Shown here in pieces: positions 5,223 through 12,853 of a DNA stretch of 47,727 nt. The notes under the pieces were generated by a model, which saw only the letters and a list, made by a program, of their open reading frames with translations, ran no database searches and was not told the DNA's origin. A program made the translations under genes and the position numbers. Source of the DNA: a virus; IMG/VR virus record IMGVR_UViG_3300022540_000428, positions 1 to 47,727 of that record; one strand, written 5' to 3'. Each line of letters opens with the position of its first letter. The stretch's first letter is position 1.

Positions 5223-7502
5223 CTAAGACTTTAATATAAATGCGTTTAATTTAACGCCATCTATTTTTAAAGAGGTCTTAGCACCAAAAGACTCTCTTAG
5301 ATAATGAGCCTTATATGAAACACTTTTATAATCATCACCATAAACCTCTTTAGCTATAGTGACAAATATATTATTTAAAGAACCTAATCTTTTAGCGTAC
5401 AATATACCACCCTTTAAAATAAAATCGTCATATATAAGTTTATCAATACCATCATGTTTGAACTTAGCTGAACTCATAACATCCTTGACCCTTGTAATTA
5501 TCTTCTCAATCAATTCACCAACGTTATCTTCCATGCTCTCTTCCAACCCATATTTCTTATGAAATTTTGATACCTTTTTTTGAGCAAGGTCATAGGAGTT
5601 TGCTTTACCCATCTCAACATACTCAGCAATCTTCTCTTTAAGTATGCAGTACACTTCCCATTTCAAACCGGTGAAGTATCTCGCTTTGGACTCACGAAAG
5701 AGCTTCCTTGTATCAAGACTGTTATTACCCATATCCCAAAATGAGAACCGGTTAGCGAACTGTCGCTCAGTATTATTAACAAGGCTATCCAAACCCTCTG
5801 CATTAGCTAACCATTTTGTATATACCGGTACAGTGACTCTCTTCTGACCTTTAGGTGATAATTTCATCTTACTCGTAATACCTTTGAAATCTGAGTTGAT
5901 ATATTTCACTTCATCAAAGAACAGGATCCAAGCAGTTCTGAACATATTGGCACTTAAGCCCACAGGATCACCTGTACCTGCCTTTTTTAACTCTTTCTCA
6001 TTAATCTCAGCTACTAACCCAAGTTCAGCAAAAACATCGCCTATGAACGATTTACCAAAGTCTGAGATCATCTTAGTATAGAGATAACATTTCTTTCTTT
6101 CCGGTGCAAACCTTGAAGCAGTAATAAAGTCAAGTAGCTCATCGAAATGTTCAAAGTGATCTCTATAATCATCGATGAATTTTTTAGTATCATACTCTGG
6201 TTGCTGTATATCAACATTAGGAAACATATCATGTAGTGAAAGGTGAAGCGTATCACCATAAACCCAAACCTCATCCTCAGTTTTGAACGGATCGATCTCA
6301 ATATACTTTTCATCATATTGATTGTACGTGGTGATGTGAGATTTGGTTGACTTCCGAATAGCTTTAAACTTCTCTTCTAACTTAGTTTTCTCAGAATTAA
6401 GAGCATCAATTCTGACACCCATGTTACCGTCCTTATCAGTACGTGTAACACCCCCGTCTTTATTAAGAACAACCTCACTGATCTTAGCAACCTCAGCATC
6501 AATATCACTTACCATGCTTTGATTAAATGGATTACCATATACGTTATAAATAGTAGTCCACAGTTCACTTTCGAGGAGGAAGATCCACTTACCATTGTCA
6601 TTCAGTAATTCATAACCCCCTCTGACTCTCATAACCTTCTCTTTAATCTTATCAATAATATCCCAATCTACTTCTTCTTGATCCTGCCGGGGTACTCCCT
6701 TTGGGGGTTTATAATCCTTACTTTGAACAGATACATGACCTTTCTTTTTGGAGAAATCAGGTGCATGGGGAATCACATATCCACCCTGTTCTGCTAAGTG
6801 GTATAATGTACCTAATCCTAATTGACCATCATCGGCAAATGATTTCCATTTGTATTCAGTACCACCATCATAGTTCTCAGACTGTTTAGACCACTTATCC
6901 CATAGCTTCAGACCTTCTACCTCATCCCATGCTTTAAGTGCCATACCCACTTGATACCATTCATCATAATCATCATAGCTGTGTATGTATGAGAGAAGTT
7001 CTTTGACTTTCTTTTTATCGGTGTTGTTGTATTTGGATTTAGTTTTTTTACGCTTGGTAGGTTTTGATCCTTCCAATTTTTTGAGTATATATTTTGAGAG
7101 TTTTTTAGGCATTTTTTTAACACCCTCTTTTGTTTTGAAGTAAGATATGTTTTTATTATCACCCCAATAACTATTGAAGATCAAACCACCTTCACTTCTA
7201 AGATCCACAAGTTCCTCATCATCTATCTTACTGCGTGTAGTGAAAAGTGTACTATCATCAACGGTGAAGTAATAATGATACCCCCTCTTTGTATTTATTG
7301 TAGCTTCATTTGGTAATAGTTCCCTAAGTACAGGGTCAAGTTTATTAAAGTCGGTGGTGTCAACATCAACAACAACTAAACCATTTCCACTAAGTATGAA
7401 TGTTGCATTAGCATCTTTTTTTTTCATAGATCCCCAAGTTGATCCGAAATCTACTTTCTTTTTATTCTTTTTTTTATCCCATGTGATATTACAATATTTC
7501 AT
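5223..7502 (-). CDS. PrimPol primase fused to D5/SF3-like helicase
   Basis: A 759-residue replication protein. The N-terminal PrimPol-type domain has the DxD pair (VVVDVD, Asp46 and Asp48) and the family His (KRGYHYYF, His76). A PriCT-like segment follows at about 165-235 (WYQVGMALKAWDE). The C-terminal half has a degenerate Walker A (SDFGKSF, near 482), Walker B (WILFFDEV, near 527) and an arginine-finger candidate (ANRFSF, near 584), as in D5/SF3 helicases. It would lay primers and unwind DNA at the phage origin; the iteron region directly abuts its 3' end. The start is the ATG at 7502 with RBS AAAAGGAGAGTTAC. Confidence 0.88.
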   Translation of the reverse strand: MKYCNITWDKKKNKKKVDFGSTWGSMKKKDANATFILSGNGLVVVDVDTTDFNKLDPVLRELLPNEATINTKRGYHYYFTVDDSTLFTTRSKIDDEELVDLRSEGGLIFNSYWGDNKNISYFKTKEGVKKMPKKLSKYILKKLEGSKPTKRKKTKSKYNNTDKKKVKELLSYIHSYDDYDEWYQVGMALKAWDEVEGLKLWDKWSKQSENYDGGTEYKWKSFADDGQLGLGTLYHLAEQGGYVIPHAPDFSKKKGHVSVQSKDYKPPKGVPRQDQEEVDWDIIDKIKEKVMRVRGGYELLNDNGKWIFLLESELWTTIYNVYGNPFNQSMVSDIDAEVAKISEVVLNKDGGVTRTDKDGNMGVRIDALNSEKTKLEEKFKAIRKSTKSHITTYNQYDEKYIEIDPFKTEDEVWVYGDTLHLSLHDMFPNVDIQQPEYDTKKFIDDYRDHFEHFDELLDFITASRFAPERKKCYLYTKMISDFGKSFIGDVFAELGLVAEINEKELKKAGTGDPVGLSANMFRTAWILFFDEVKYINSDFKGITSKMKLSPKGQKRVTVPVYTKWLANAEGLDSLVNNTERQFANRFSFWDMGNNSLDTRKLFRESKARYFTGLKWEVYCILKEKIAEYVEMGKANSYDLAQKKVSKFHKKYGLEESMEDNVGELIEKIITRVKDVMSSAKFKHDGIDKLIYDDFILKGGILYAKRLGSLNNIFVTIAKEVYGDDYKSVSYKAHYLRESFGAKTSLKIDGVKLNAFILKS

Positions 7503-7555
7503 GTAACTCTCCTTTTAATAATTTACTCATAGTTATCTTCCTTTAGTTTCATTTG

Positions 7556-7711
7556 TTATCCTTTATAATTAATTGGAGGGTTGTTTTTATCTCGTAATAT
7601 TTTTTTATTACAATAAATACATCTATATTGATTTTGCCAAATCTTCCACCTTGGTTCATTGATTAATATCCAACGATGAGTACAAAATAATTGTTTTAGC
7701 CATTTAAGCAC
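7556..7711 (-). CDS. 51-aa putative zinc-binding protein
   Basis: A 51-residue, Trp- and Lys-rich protein starting at GTG (7711), with RBS AAAGGAT five bases upstream. Cys10 and His12 (FCTH), then Cys31 and Cys34 (RCIYC), could form a small zinc finger. It follows the broken YopX-like gene and precedes the primase-helicase gene by about 50 bases. Two tiny overlapping reading frames in that gap (9 and 13 codons) are not called. Function unknown. Confidence 0.65.
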   Translation of the reverse strand: MLKWLKQLFCTHRWILINEPRWKIWQNQYRCIYCNKKILRDKNNPPINYKG

Positions 7712-7714
7712 TTG

Positions 7715-8061
7715 TTATCCTTTATGTATTCCTATTACTTCAACATAGCTAGAGCAATATACAAAATTAGTTCCTATAAGTCGTGCAACAGAAATGCACT
7801 TTTTGCTATTATCTAAATATGTAACATTATCTCCACCTTCTCCATCTTCATTAAGACTAGCAAATATCTTTTTGCCGTTTTTGTCTAATCATGCTTGGAA
7901 AGTGTATTGCTAGGGTTGATGGGTCTATTTCGATTTGATTTGGGATATTATTTGTAGTTCCCCAAAGAATATAATATTTATTCCAAATTATAAATAAATA
8001 CCCCTCTACCCATTCATCACTGTCTATCTTTTTTAGCTTTGTATATTGGTATTTGTGTCAT
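7715..8061 (-). pseudogene. YopX-like protein gene with two frameshifts
   Basis: Joined across three frames, the peptide carries the hallmarks of the YopX family. These are an N-terminal short strand (TQIPIYKAKK), a middle GYLFIIWNKYYILWG, the signature IEIDPSTLA...SM and then (I)DKNGKKIFASLNEDGEGGDNV. Two single extra bases break it: one in the A6 run near 8041 and one near 7889. The span of 347 bases equals 115 codons plus two bases, as expected for two insertions. Either the gene is decaying or the assembly has two errors. Start 8061 overlaps the upstream stop (ATGA). Confidence 0.75.
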
Positions 8062-8123
8062 AACCTCTTCCATTGTTTTCTCCATTCACTTACTGTATTT
8101 TCTATTGCGTATTCCAATAACAT
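8058..8123 (-). CDS. 21-aa micro-ORF, partial duplicate of the C-terminus of the gene at 8545-8883
   Basis: A 21-codon frame ending in ENTVSEWRKQWKRL. The gene at 8545-8883 ends in KNTVKVWREQWKK, and in both cases the next gene starts with an overlap of the stop. This looks like the remnant of a duplicated gene end that now acts as a coupling leader for the YopX-like gene. There is no good ribosome site of its own, so it may not be a functional protein. Confidence 0.4.
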   Translation of the reverse strand: MLLEYAIENTVSEWRKQWKRL

Positions 8124-8204
8124 TTAATTTATATATATCAATCTTACAAGAAAAATTATAATTACCCATAGTATTATGGTGCTTATTATATTTTCAAGAC
8201 TCAT
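8124..8204 (-). CDS. 26-aa membrane micro-protein
   Basis: A 26-residue peptide consisting almost wholly of a hydrophobic segment (IISTIILWVIIIFLVRLIYI). RBS AAAGGAAATAAAG precedes the ATG at 8204, and it lies two bases from the stop of the next gene upstream. It fits a single-pass membrane micro-protein. Function unknown. Confidence 0.55.
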   Translation of the reverse strand: MSLENIISTIILWVIIIFLVRLIYIN

Positions 8205-8206
8205 CT

Positions 8207-8557
8207 TTATTTCCTTTTCTTTCTAGTTTTTTGTAACAGATGATGATAAGAAGGACTCATACCGGCAGGTGCATCATCCTTATCATGTTTTATATCATCA
8301 TGTTCCAAATCATGTAAATTCTTTATTTGATAAGGTTGAGGTGGTTGAAAATCAACACCATGTAAATAAGATAATATTGAATCCTTTTTCATATAAGGAG
8401 TTGATATTATAGTTATCTTTGGTGAAACACACATTGTCATTGTTCTTTTACGAACATACGCCAACATGACTTCCACTTCAAGTTCACGTATAACTTCTTT
8501 TATTGTCAGACCATGTAAATCAATGTAGTCAACTATTTCATTAACTATTTTTTCCAT
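8207..8557 (-). CDS. hypothetical protein with N-terminal HTH-like helices
   Basis: A 116-residue protein. The start at 8557 (MEKIVNEIVDYIDLHGLTIK) is preferred over 8569 because GGAG lies correctly upstream. The N-terminal 40 residues (DLHGLTIKEVIRELEVEVML) look like a Fis-type helix-turn-helix. The C-terminal half is polar, with many His and Asp, and ends in KKRK. It overlaps the preceding gene by 13 bases. Function unknown; perhaps a regulator. Confidence 0.72.
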   Translation of the reverse strand: MEKIVNEIVDYIDLHGLTIKEVIRELEVEVMLAYVRKRTMTMCVSPKITIISTPYMKKDSILSYLHGVDFQPPQPYQIKNLHDLEHDDIKHDKDDAPAGMSPSYHHLLQKTRKKRK

Positions 8558-8883
8558 TGTTCTCTCCATACTTTCACTGTATTTTTTGAAGCAAAAATAT
8601 TTGCCATTTGAGTTTTATGTTCATTATCACCTGCATATCCCATAAAAGCTGTATCAAAGAGTTGTTTATAAACCTCTTGCTGAGTTTTTTTAGGCGGTAT
8701 GGCTTTATACCTCATCTCAATGATTTTATCTGTAACTATACATCGATCAACTATGCCACAAGTTTGATGTACAAGCACATCACCGTCACGTAAATCAAAT
8801 TGAGTAACCTCAATCACACCGTCTTTGATCTGTTTTACAAAACTCTCTAATATGTCAATCGTTGTTGCATTTTTTAACTTCAT
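8545..8883 (-). CDS. hypothetical protein
   Basis: A 112-residue protein. A longer frame opens at 8970, but the start at 8883 (MKLKNATTI) is chosen because AAAGGAA sits just upstream and it then follows the preceding gene by one base. The middle part (FDLRDGDVLVHQTCGIVDRC) is beta-rich. The C-terminal 50 residues include a helical EVYKQLFDTAF segment and end in the NTVKVWREQWKK motif echoed by the micro-ORF at 8058-8123. No family is recognised. Confidence 0.75.
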   Translation of the reverse strand: MKLKNATTIDILESFVKQIKDGVIEVTQFDLRDGDVLVHQTCGIVDRCIVTDKIIEMRYKAIPPKKTQQEVYKQLFDTAFMGYAGDNEHKTQMANIFASKNTVKVWREQWKK

Positions 8884-8884
8884 C

Positions 8885-9358
8885 TTACTTTCCTTTCCAA
8901 CACTCTTCAGGTTTGACAGGTATTGCTTCATCCCATGACATACCTTGTATATCAAAATAGCAATTAACACCTTTTGATTTTATTTTAATAGCCATTGTAT
9001 GAATGTTTGTATTATATTCATCTTTAACCCAACATAAAATAGGAGTATCTTCACTTACTTTATTATACCACTCTTTAAGTTTTGAACGGTATTGCTGACC
9101 TTTTAACCAACTTGCTTTACTTACTTCTTCCCACTGATCATACTCATTGTATCTGTGTTCAATAGGTTCACCAAGAGCATCGGCTTTACGTGCTTCAAAA
9201 TATTCATCTTCTATAACATAAATATCTCGTTCAAATTCTAATTTCTTGTCATTATATTTAAACCAATTTCCATCATAGGGTGAATAACCCCATAAAGTAC
9301 CACCGTTAGCCCAAAATGCTATCTCTTTTTCCCATTTTTTTATTTTTTCTTTAGTCAT
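8885..9358 (-). CDS. hypothetical phage protein
   Basis: A 157-residue protein rich in Trp, Tyr, Lys and Glu. The first 35 residues (KEIAFWANGGTLWGYSPYDG) and a central segment (QYRSKLKEWYNK) recall small conserved phage proteins of unknown role. It shares eight bases (ATGACTAA) with the ribbon-helix-helix gene upstream, so it belongs to that leftward transcript. Confidence 0.8.
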   Translation of the reverse strand: MTKEKIKKWEKEIAFWANGGTLWGYSPYDGNWFKYNDKKLEFERDIYVIEDEYFEARKADALGEPIEHRYNEYDQWEEVSKASWLKGQQYRSKLKEWYNKVSEDTPILCWVKDEYNTNIHTMAIKIKSKGVNCYFDIQGMSWDEAIPVKPEECWKGK

Positions 9359-9518
9359 ATTTAATCCTTTTAAGACTTTCTCTAATTGCTACACGTATAA
9401 AAGCACTCATTCGCCACCTCTTCTTTTCCATAAGATCCTCAATCTCTTTTTTCATGGTTGGTGTAACCTTGAACGTTATTGATTCTGTTTTATCTTCTGT
9501 GTTTAAATGTTCTGACAT
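9351..9518 (-). CDS. ribbon-helix-helix regulator
   Basis: A 55-residue protein with a compact ribbon-helix-helix pattern: strand SITFKVTP (13-20), helix TMKKEIEDLMEKK, turn, then helix SAFIRVAIRESLKRI. This is the CopG/Arc type that binds DNA as a dimer through the strand. The RBS AAAAAGGA precedes the ATG at 9518. It is the first gene on the left side of the divergent control region at 9519-9623, so it is a good candidate for an auto-regulator of both directions (inference). Confidence 0.82.
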   Translation of the reverse strand: MSEHLNTEDKTESITFKVTPTMKKEIEDLMEKKRWRMSAFIRVAIRESLKRIKYD

Positions 9519-9623
9519 ATATGTTCCTTTTTATTTGATAAAGCATTGTAACGTGTCTTACCTTTATCTTACATAAAGCTTACCTCAGATATAATTAACT
9601 TATGAAACTTAAAAGGTAATAAA
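9519..9623. promoter_or_regulatory. divergent control region with three CTTAC boxes
   Basis: On the plus strand CTTACA (9568-9573), 16 bases and TATAAT (9590-9595) make a sigma-70-like promoter for the replication operon. On the minus strand TACAAT (9546-9551) is a -10 candidate for the RHH gene with no good -35. CTTAC occurs at 9557, 9568 and 9579, exactly 11 bp apart on one helix face and spanning both promoters. This is the arrangement expected of an operator for an RHH dimer array. Confidence 0.65.
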
Positions 9624-11189
9624 TTGAAACTACGTAAACATCAGAAAAAACAAAATAAACTTACATTAAAAGCATTGAAGGTACACGACCATGTTCTCTA
9701 TGGTGCACCAACCGGATTTGGTAAGTCAATATGTATTCTCGATCTTATCAAACGGTTCATAAGTAATGGTGAAAGAGTATTGATTATAGCTCCATACCGC
9801 AAACTCGTATTTCAATTACTTGACACCTTTGAAGAGTATTCACCGGCTTTACTCATGGGAACAGATAGTTATGGTGATCCGGCAACTTCCCCTATAGTAG
9901 TGGCATCTCTTTCGACACTATCAAGACGATTACAAAAAGATCCTTTGGTGATAGGTGGGTTGGATAAGATCATGATTGATGAAGCTCACATATCATTCAA
10001 CATTGTGGATGGTGTACCTACAACCATAATCAGTGACCTACATAAACGATATTGGGGTACTAGCAAATGGATTGGATTTACAGCAACACCTATAACAGCA
10101 AGTGGATATAGACTTGAAGGATGGGATCACAGTATATATAAGTATAGTACCGGTTGGTTAATTAAGAAAGGTTGGTTAGCTAAATTTGATTATTTCAGTG
10201 CACCTGATATTAATGTTAAGGGTTTGAATGTAAATAAAGCAACAGGTGATTACAACACCTCTGATATGGAAAAGAGAACCAATACTGCAAGTGCTATTAA
10301 TGCAGTTTACAAAAACTATAAAAAGTTTGCAAAAGGTAAAAAAACACTCATCTTTGGAGCATCTATTGAACACGCTAAACTCATACATGCAAAGTTTATT
10401 AAAAAAGGAATAAGCTGTAGGGTTATACACAGCATGATACCTGAGAAGGAACAAAAGAAGATCCTCGCTGAGTATAAAGCCAATGTATTTGATGTGCTCA
10501 TAAATGTAGCCATGCTTACCACAGGTTTTGATGATCCGGAAGTTGAGGTTTTATTTCTTGCACGACCTGTAGGATCTATTAGACTCGCAATACAAATTTG
10601 GGGTAGGTCATTAAGAACACATGGTGATATTCCTAAAGTTAAAATAGTTGATCTATGTAGTGTTTATTTGAAGTGTGGATTACCTGACGATGAACGTAAT
10701 TGGAATAAATCCAAAGATGAAGATGATGAAAAATTTGCAGACGATGGATCTAAAGTTGAAGATGAAGAAGATGATATTACTGATATAGCTATTGAATGTA
10801 GAGAATGTAAATATGTATTTAGAATGATAGATGCTAAAAGGAATACAGTAACAACTAGCGAGTATCTTGAAACAGAATATTTCTGCCCGTCATGTAACAG
10901 TATTGCTAAAGTTATAACCAAAGAATTACAAAGTGTAGAAGTGGCTAAACTATTAACTGCAAGTGACATTGATCAATCAATGAAATATTCTTTGGTAGAA
11001 ATAAAGCAACTTTTAGGTGAAATGATTAAAATGAACACAAGAGCTAAAACATCTTGGGGTCATTTCATCCATAGAGAATGTGTAGTTAAAAACCGGAAAG
11101 CGTATGAAAATGCCTATAAGGGGTATGATCAGAAAGTTTATTCAAGCAATCAAGCATGGAAAAGAATAATGGACATATACAATGGTTAG
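9624..11189 (+). CDS. SF2 DEAH-type DNA helicase with C-terminal zinc ribbon
   Basis: A 521-residue superfamily 2 helicase. It has Walker A GAPTGFGKS (near residue 30), DEAH box KIMIDEAHIS, motif III GFTATPI, and C-terminal motifs LTTGFDDPEV and QIWGRSLRTH. A four-cysteine zinc ribbon (ECREC ... YFCPSC) follows the helicase core. The start is TTG at 9624 with AAAAGG upstream. As the first gene of the rightward operon it probably acts early in replication or recombination. A five-codon ATG frame just upstream (9602-9619) contains the ribosome site and may be a leader. Confidence 0.93.
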   Translation: MKLRKHQKKQNKLTLKALKVHDHVLYGAPTGFGKSICILDLIKRFISNGERVLIIAPYRKLVFQLLDTFEEYSPALLMGTDSYGDPATSPIVVASLSTLSRRLQKDPLVIGGLDKIMIDEAHISFNIVDGVPTTIISDLHKRYWGTSKWIGFTATPITASGYRLEGWDHSIYKYSTGWLIKKGWLAKFDYFSAPDINVKGLNVNKATGDYNTSDMEKRTNTASAINAVYKNYKKFAKGKKTLIFGASIEHAKLIHAKFIKKGISCRVIHSMIPEKEQKKILAEYKANVFDVLINVAMLTTGFDDPEVEVLFLARPVGSIRLAIQIWGRSLRTHGDIPKVKIVDLCSVYLKCGLPDDERNWNKSKDEDDEKFADDGSKVEDEEDDITDIAIECRECKYVFRMIDAKRNTVTTSEYLETEYFCPSCNSIAKVITKELQSVEVAKLLTASDIDQSMKYSLVEIKQLLGEMIKMNTRAKTSWGHFIHRECVVKNRKAYENAYKGYDQKVYSSNQAWKRIMDIYNG

Positions 11190-11568
11190 AAGAAAAAGAA
11201 GAATCCGAAAAACAATTAAACCTGAAGATCTTTTGGTACTTAAATTGAGTAGGTTTATGCTTGATGATTATCCTAAGCAACCCTTTCGTTTTGATCAAGT
11301 TGATCAGATAGGTTTGGAGAATGGTAAGAAACATAAGCAGATACACGGTAAATGGAGTAAACGTTATCCGGATCTCTTTATACCTAAAGTAAAAAAGAAA
11401 TATGGTGGCTTATATTTGGAACTAAAAGCCACTAAAAAGCTCATGAACAATCAACATAATAGGGATCAAGCTGACTTCCATGTGATACTTAGATCATTGG
11501 GATATAAATGTGATTTTTGTATTGGATTAGCTGATTGCATAAGAAAAATAAAGAAATATCTTAAATAA
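11182..11568 (+). CDS. VRR-NUC-type nuclease
   Basis: A 128-residue basic protein. The core RYPDLFIPKVKKKYGGLYLE followed by LKATKK matches the VRR-NUC fold (PD-(D/E)xK class), with Asp in PDLF, Glu in YLELK and Lys. The C-terminal CDFCIGLADCIRKIKKYL resembles the family's last helices. Such nucleases commonly sit next to SF2 helicases in phages and may act as structure-specific junction nucleases. It overlaps the helicase gene by eight bases. Confidence 0.87.
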   Translation: MVRRKRRIRKTIKPEDLLVLKLSRFMLDDYPKQPFRFDQVDQIGLENGKKHKQIHGKWSKRYPDLFIPKVKKKYGGLYLELKATKKLMNNQHNRDQADFHVILRSLGYKCDFCIGLADCIRKIKKYLK

Positions 11569-11671
11569 ACTTTGTTTTATTTTAGTTTAAGCTTACTTAT
11601 GCAATAATACATCATCAAGATAGACAAACTTGATATGAACTTTAACTTATAAACCTAAGATTCAGATAGGG
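11569..11671. other. noncoding leader before the structured region
   Basis: About 100 AT-rich bases without a gene. They contain TTTTAGTTTAAGCTTAC, which resembles elements upstream of other phage promoters here, and -10-like hexamers such as AATAAT. No promoter with both boxes at good spacing is clear. Confidence 0.4.
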
Positions 11672-11886
11672 TTAAGAGCTATTACAGTCTGTCAATAAAC
11701 TGTAACAAAAGAGCTTTTTATGAAGTGATGGAGGAATTAACTATTCTCCGACAGTTAGTGACTGCGTTTACATCACTTCACCAAGAGCTTTTATATGAGC
11801 TACATAGTATTTTAAAGTATTCTAAAACTTCCTCCTTTGAACAATATTTTAATTCCCTTCCCAATACCCACTATGTAGCTCTTATA
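11672..11886 (+). ncRNA. candidate structured RNA or riboregulator
   Basis: Several perfect inverted repeats are nested or side by side. TTACAGT/ACTGTAA lies at 11682-11705. TGAAGTGATG (11721-11730) pairs with CATCACTTCA (11771-11780) and encloses two small hairpins (GAG-AAT/ATT-CTC and CAGT/ACTG), giving a three-way-junction shape. GAGCTACATAGT (11797-11808) pairs with ACTATGTAGCTC (11870-11881). AGAGCT occurs three times and can compete for the later AGCTCT. An open frame crosses the region but lacks a ribosome site. This is either a long structured 5' leader of the gene at 11921 or a separate RNA. Confidence 0.6.
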
Positions 11887-11920
11887 AGAGTTCACACTCT
11901 AATTAATAAAAAGGAAAGTA

Positions 11921-12184
11921 ATGAATATGAAAAAATATTTCATGGGTATGATGGTTTCATTATTTGGTTTTGGAAAACCAAGAGAGAAAAGAGCAAGGGG
12001 TGATTATGCACGTATTAAGACAAGTAAACCAAAGATAGGTAGTTGGAACAACTTGATGAAACTCTTTAGAGAGCACGAGCATGGAACAATGAGTCGTATA
12101 ATTGCACGAAACAATGTGAAAATGTATAAACGTGATGATGTAAAAGACAGAGGGCGACAACGAATCAAACTAGCACACGGTTAA
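11921..12184 (+). CDS. small basic protein, possibly nucleic-acid binding
   Basis: An 87-residue protein, very rich in Arg and Lys, with a hydrophobic start (MNMKKYFMGMMVSLFGFGK). RBS AAAGGAAAGTA precedes the ATG. The central WNNLMKLFREHEHGTMSRII segment looks helical. The first 17 residues could be a membrane-associated helix. No family is recognised. It follows the structured RNA region directly, so its expression may depend on that RNA's folding. Confidence 0.7.
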   Translation: MNMKKYFMGMMVSLFGFGKPREKRARGDYARIKTSKPKIGSWNNLMKLFREHEHGTMSRIIARNNVKMYKRDDVKDRGRQRIKLAHG

Positions 12185-12194
12185 AACCTGTGCT
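12172..12194 (+). terminator. hairpin at the end of the 11921-12184 gene
   Basis: AGCACA and TGTGCT pair around an inner GGTT/AACC segment with one bulged base, overlapping the stop codon. No run of T follows, so it is a weak terminator at best. It may protect the RNA 3' end or separate the RNA-led gene from the downstream operon. Confidence 0.35.
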
Positions 12195-12210
12195 TCATTA
12201 AAGGACAAGA

Positions 12211-12555
12211 GTGAGTACAAGAAAAAAATTAAAAAAGCTGTTGGGTAAAGAACTTGAATATACCGGTGTTATAGGTAATATTTCAAAAAGTGGTGATACC
12301 GTTTGTATTGAGTCGATACAACATAATGGTAAAGAGGTTACGGATCATGTTTGGGTTAGTTTAATACATAACCTTAAAGCACATTCAAAAGGAACTAGGG
12401 TTAAATTTAAGGGCACTGCTTATACTTATACAGATAGTCAGGATAATCGCAAACATGGGCTTAGTAAATGTAAGATGTATGTTGTTGCTAACAAAGTGTA
12501 TGAAGAGGTGCTTGATACAGAGCATCAAAATTTAAAAAATAGGAGAAGAAAATGA
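12211..12555 (+). CDS. hypothetical protein, possible OB-fold
   Basis: A 114-residue protein from a GTG start with RBS AAAGGACAAGA. The segment ELEYTGVIGNISKSGDTVCI, followed later by GTRVKFKGTAYTYTD, shows alternating strands of the small beta-barrel kind seen in OB-fold proteins. The C-terminus is basic (KNRRRK). It lies in the replication operon and overlaps the next start by four bases. The role is only inferred. Confidence 0.75.
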   Translation: MSTRKKLKKLLGKELEYTGVIGNISKSGDTVCIESIQHNGKEVTDHVWVSLIHNLKAHSKGTRVKFKGTAYTYTDSQDNRKHGLSKCKMYVVANKVYEEVLDTEHQNLKNRRRK

Positions 12556-12785
12556 TTCAAAATTTAAAAGAAAATGTGCTAGAGGGTTATTATGCAGATC
12601 ACCCACAAGGTGAAGAGTTACTTACAATCGATTTGGAAGCAGTTTTACATGAACATGAAGTTGCTATTGCGCTTGAAAATCAAGGTTTGGTTGCAGATAA
12701 CAAAGAGTTTGTTAAAGAGGTTGAAGAGTTGAAAGCTTATGTCATTAGACTTAGAGAAGAGATAAACACTCATCAAGAGGTATAA
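12552..12785 (+). CDS. small acidic coiled-coil protein
   Basis: A 77-residue acidic protein. Residues 30-70 (HEHEVAIALENQGL, then EVEELKAYVIRLREE) form a predicted heptad-like helix, suggesting a dimeric coiled coil. It overlaps the preceding gene by ATGA. No family is recognised. Confidence 0.75.
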   Translation: MIQNLKENVLEGYYADHPQGEELLTIDLEAVLHEHEVAIALENQGLVADNKEFVKEVEELKAYVIRLREEINTHQEV

Positions 12786-12853
12786 GTACCTTAACACAAC
12801 TTAATGCTTTGTCAGAATTAGGCAATAAGCAAATAACATATTAGGAGAAAATT

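Noticed and set aside
7488-7552. Two mini-frames of 9 and 13 codons before the primase-helicase gene
   Set aside because: They have plausible ribosome sites but are too short to support as genes; at most they couple translation.
11725-12003. 92-residue plus-strand open frame
   Set aside because: No ribosome site; the first two-thirds run through the inverted repeats, and the end overlaps the better-supported gene at 11921.
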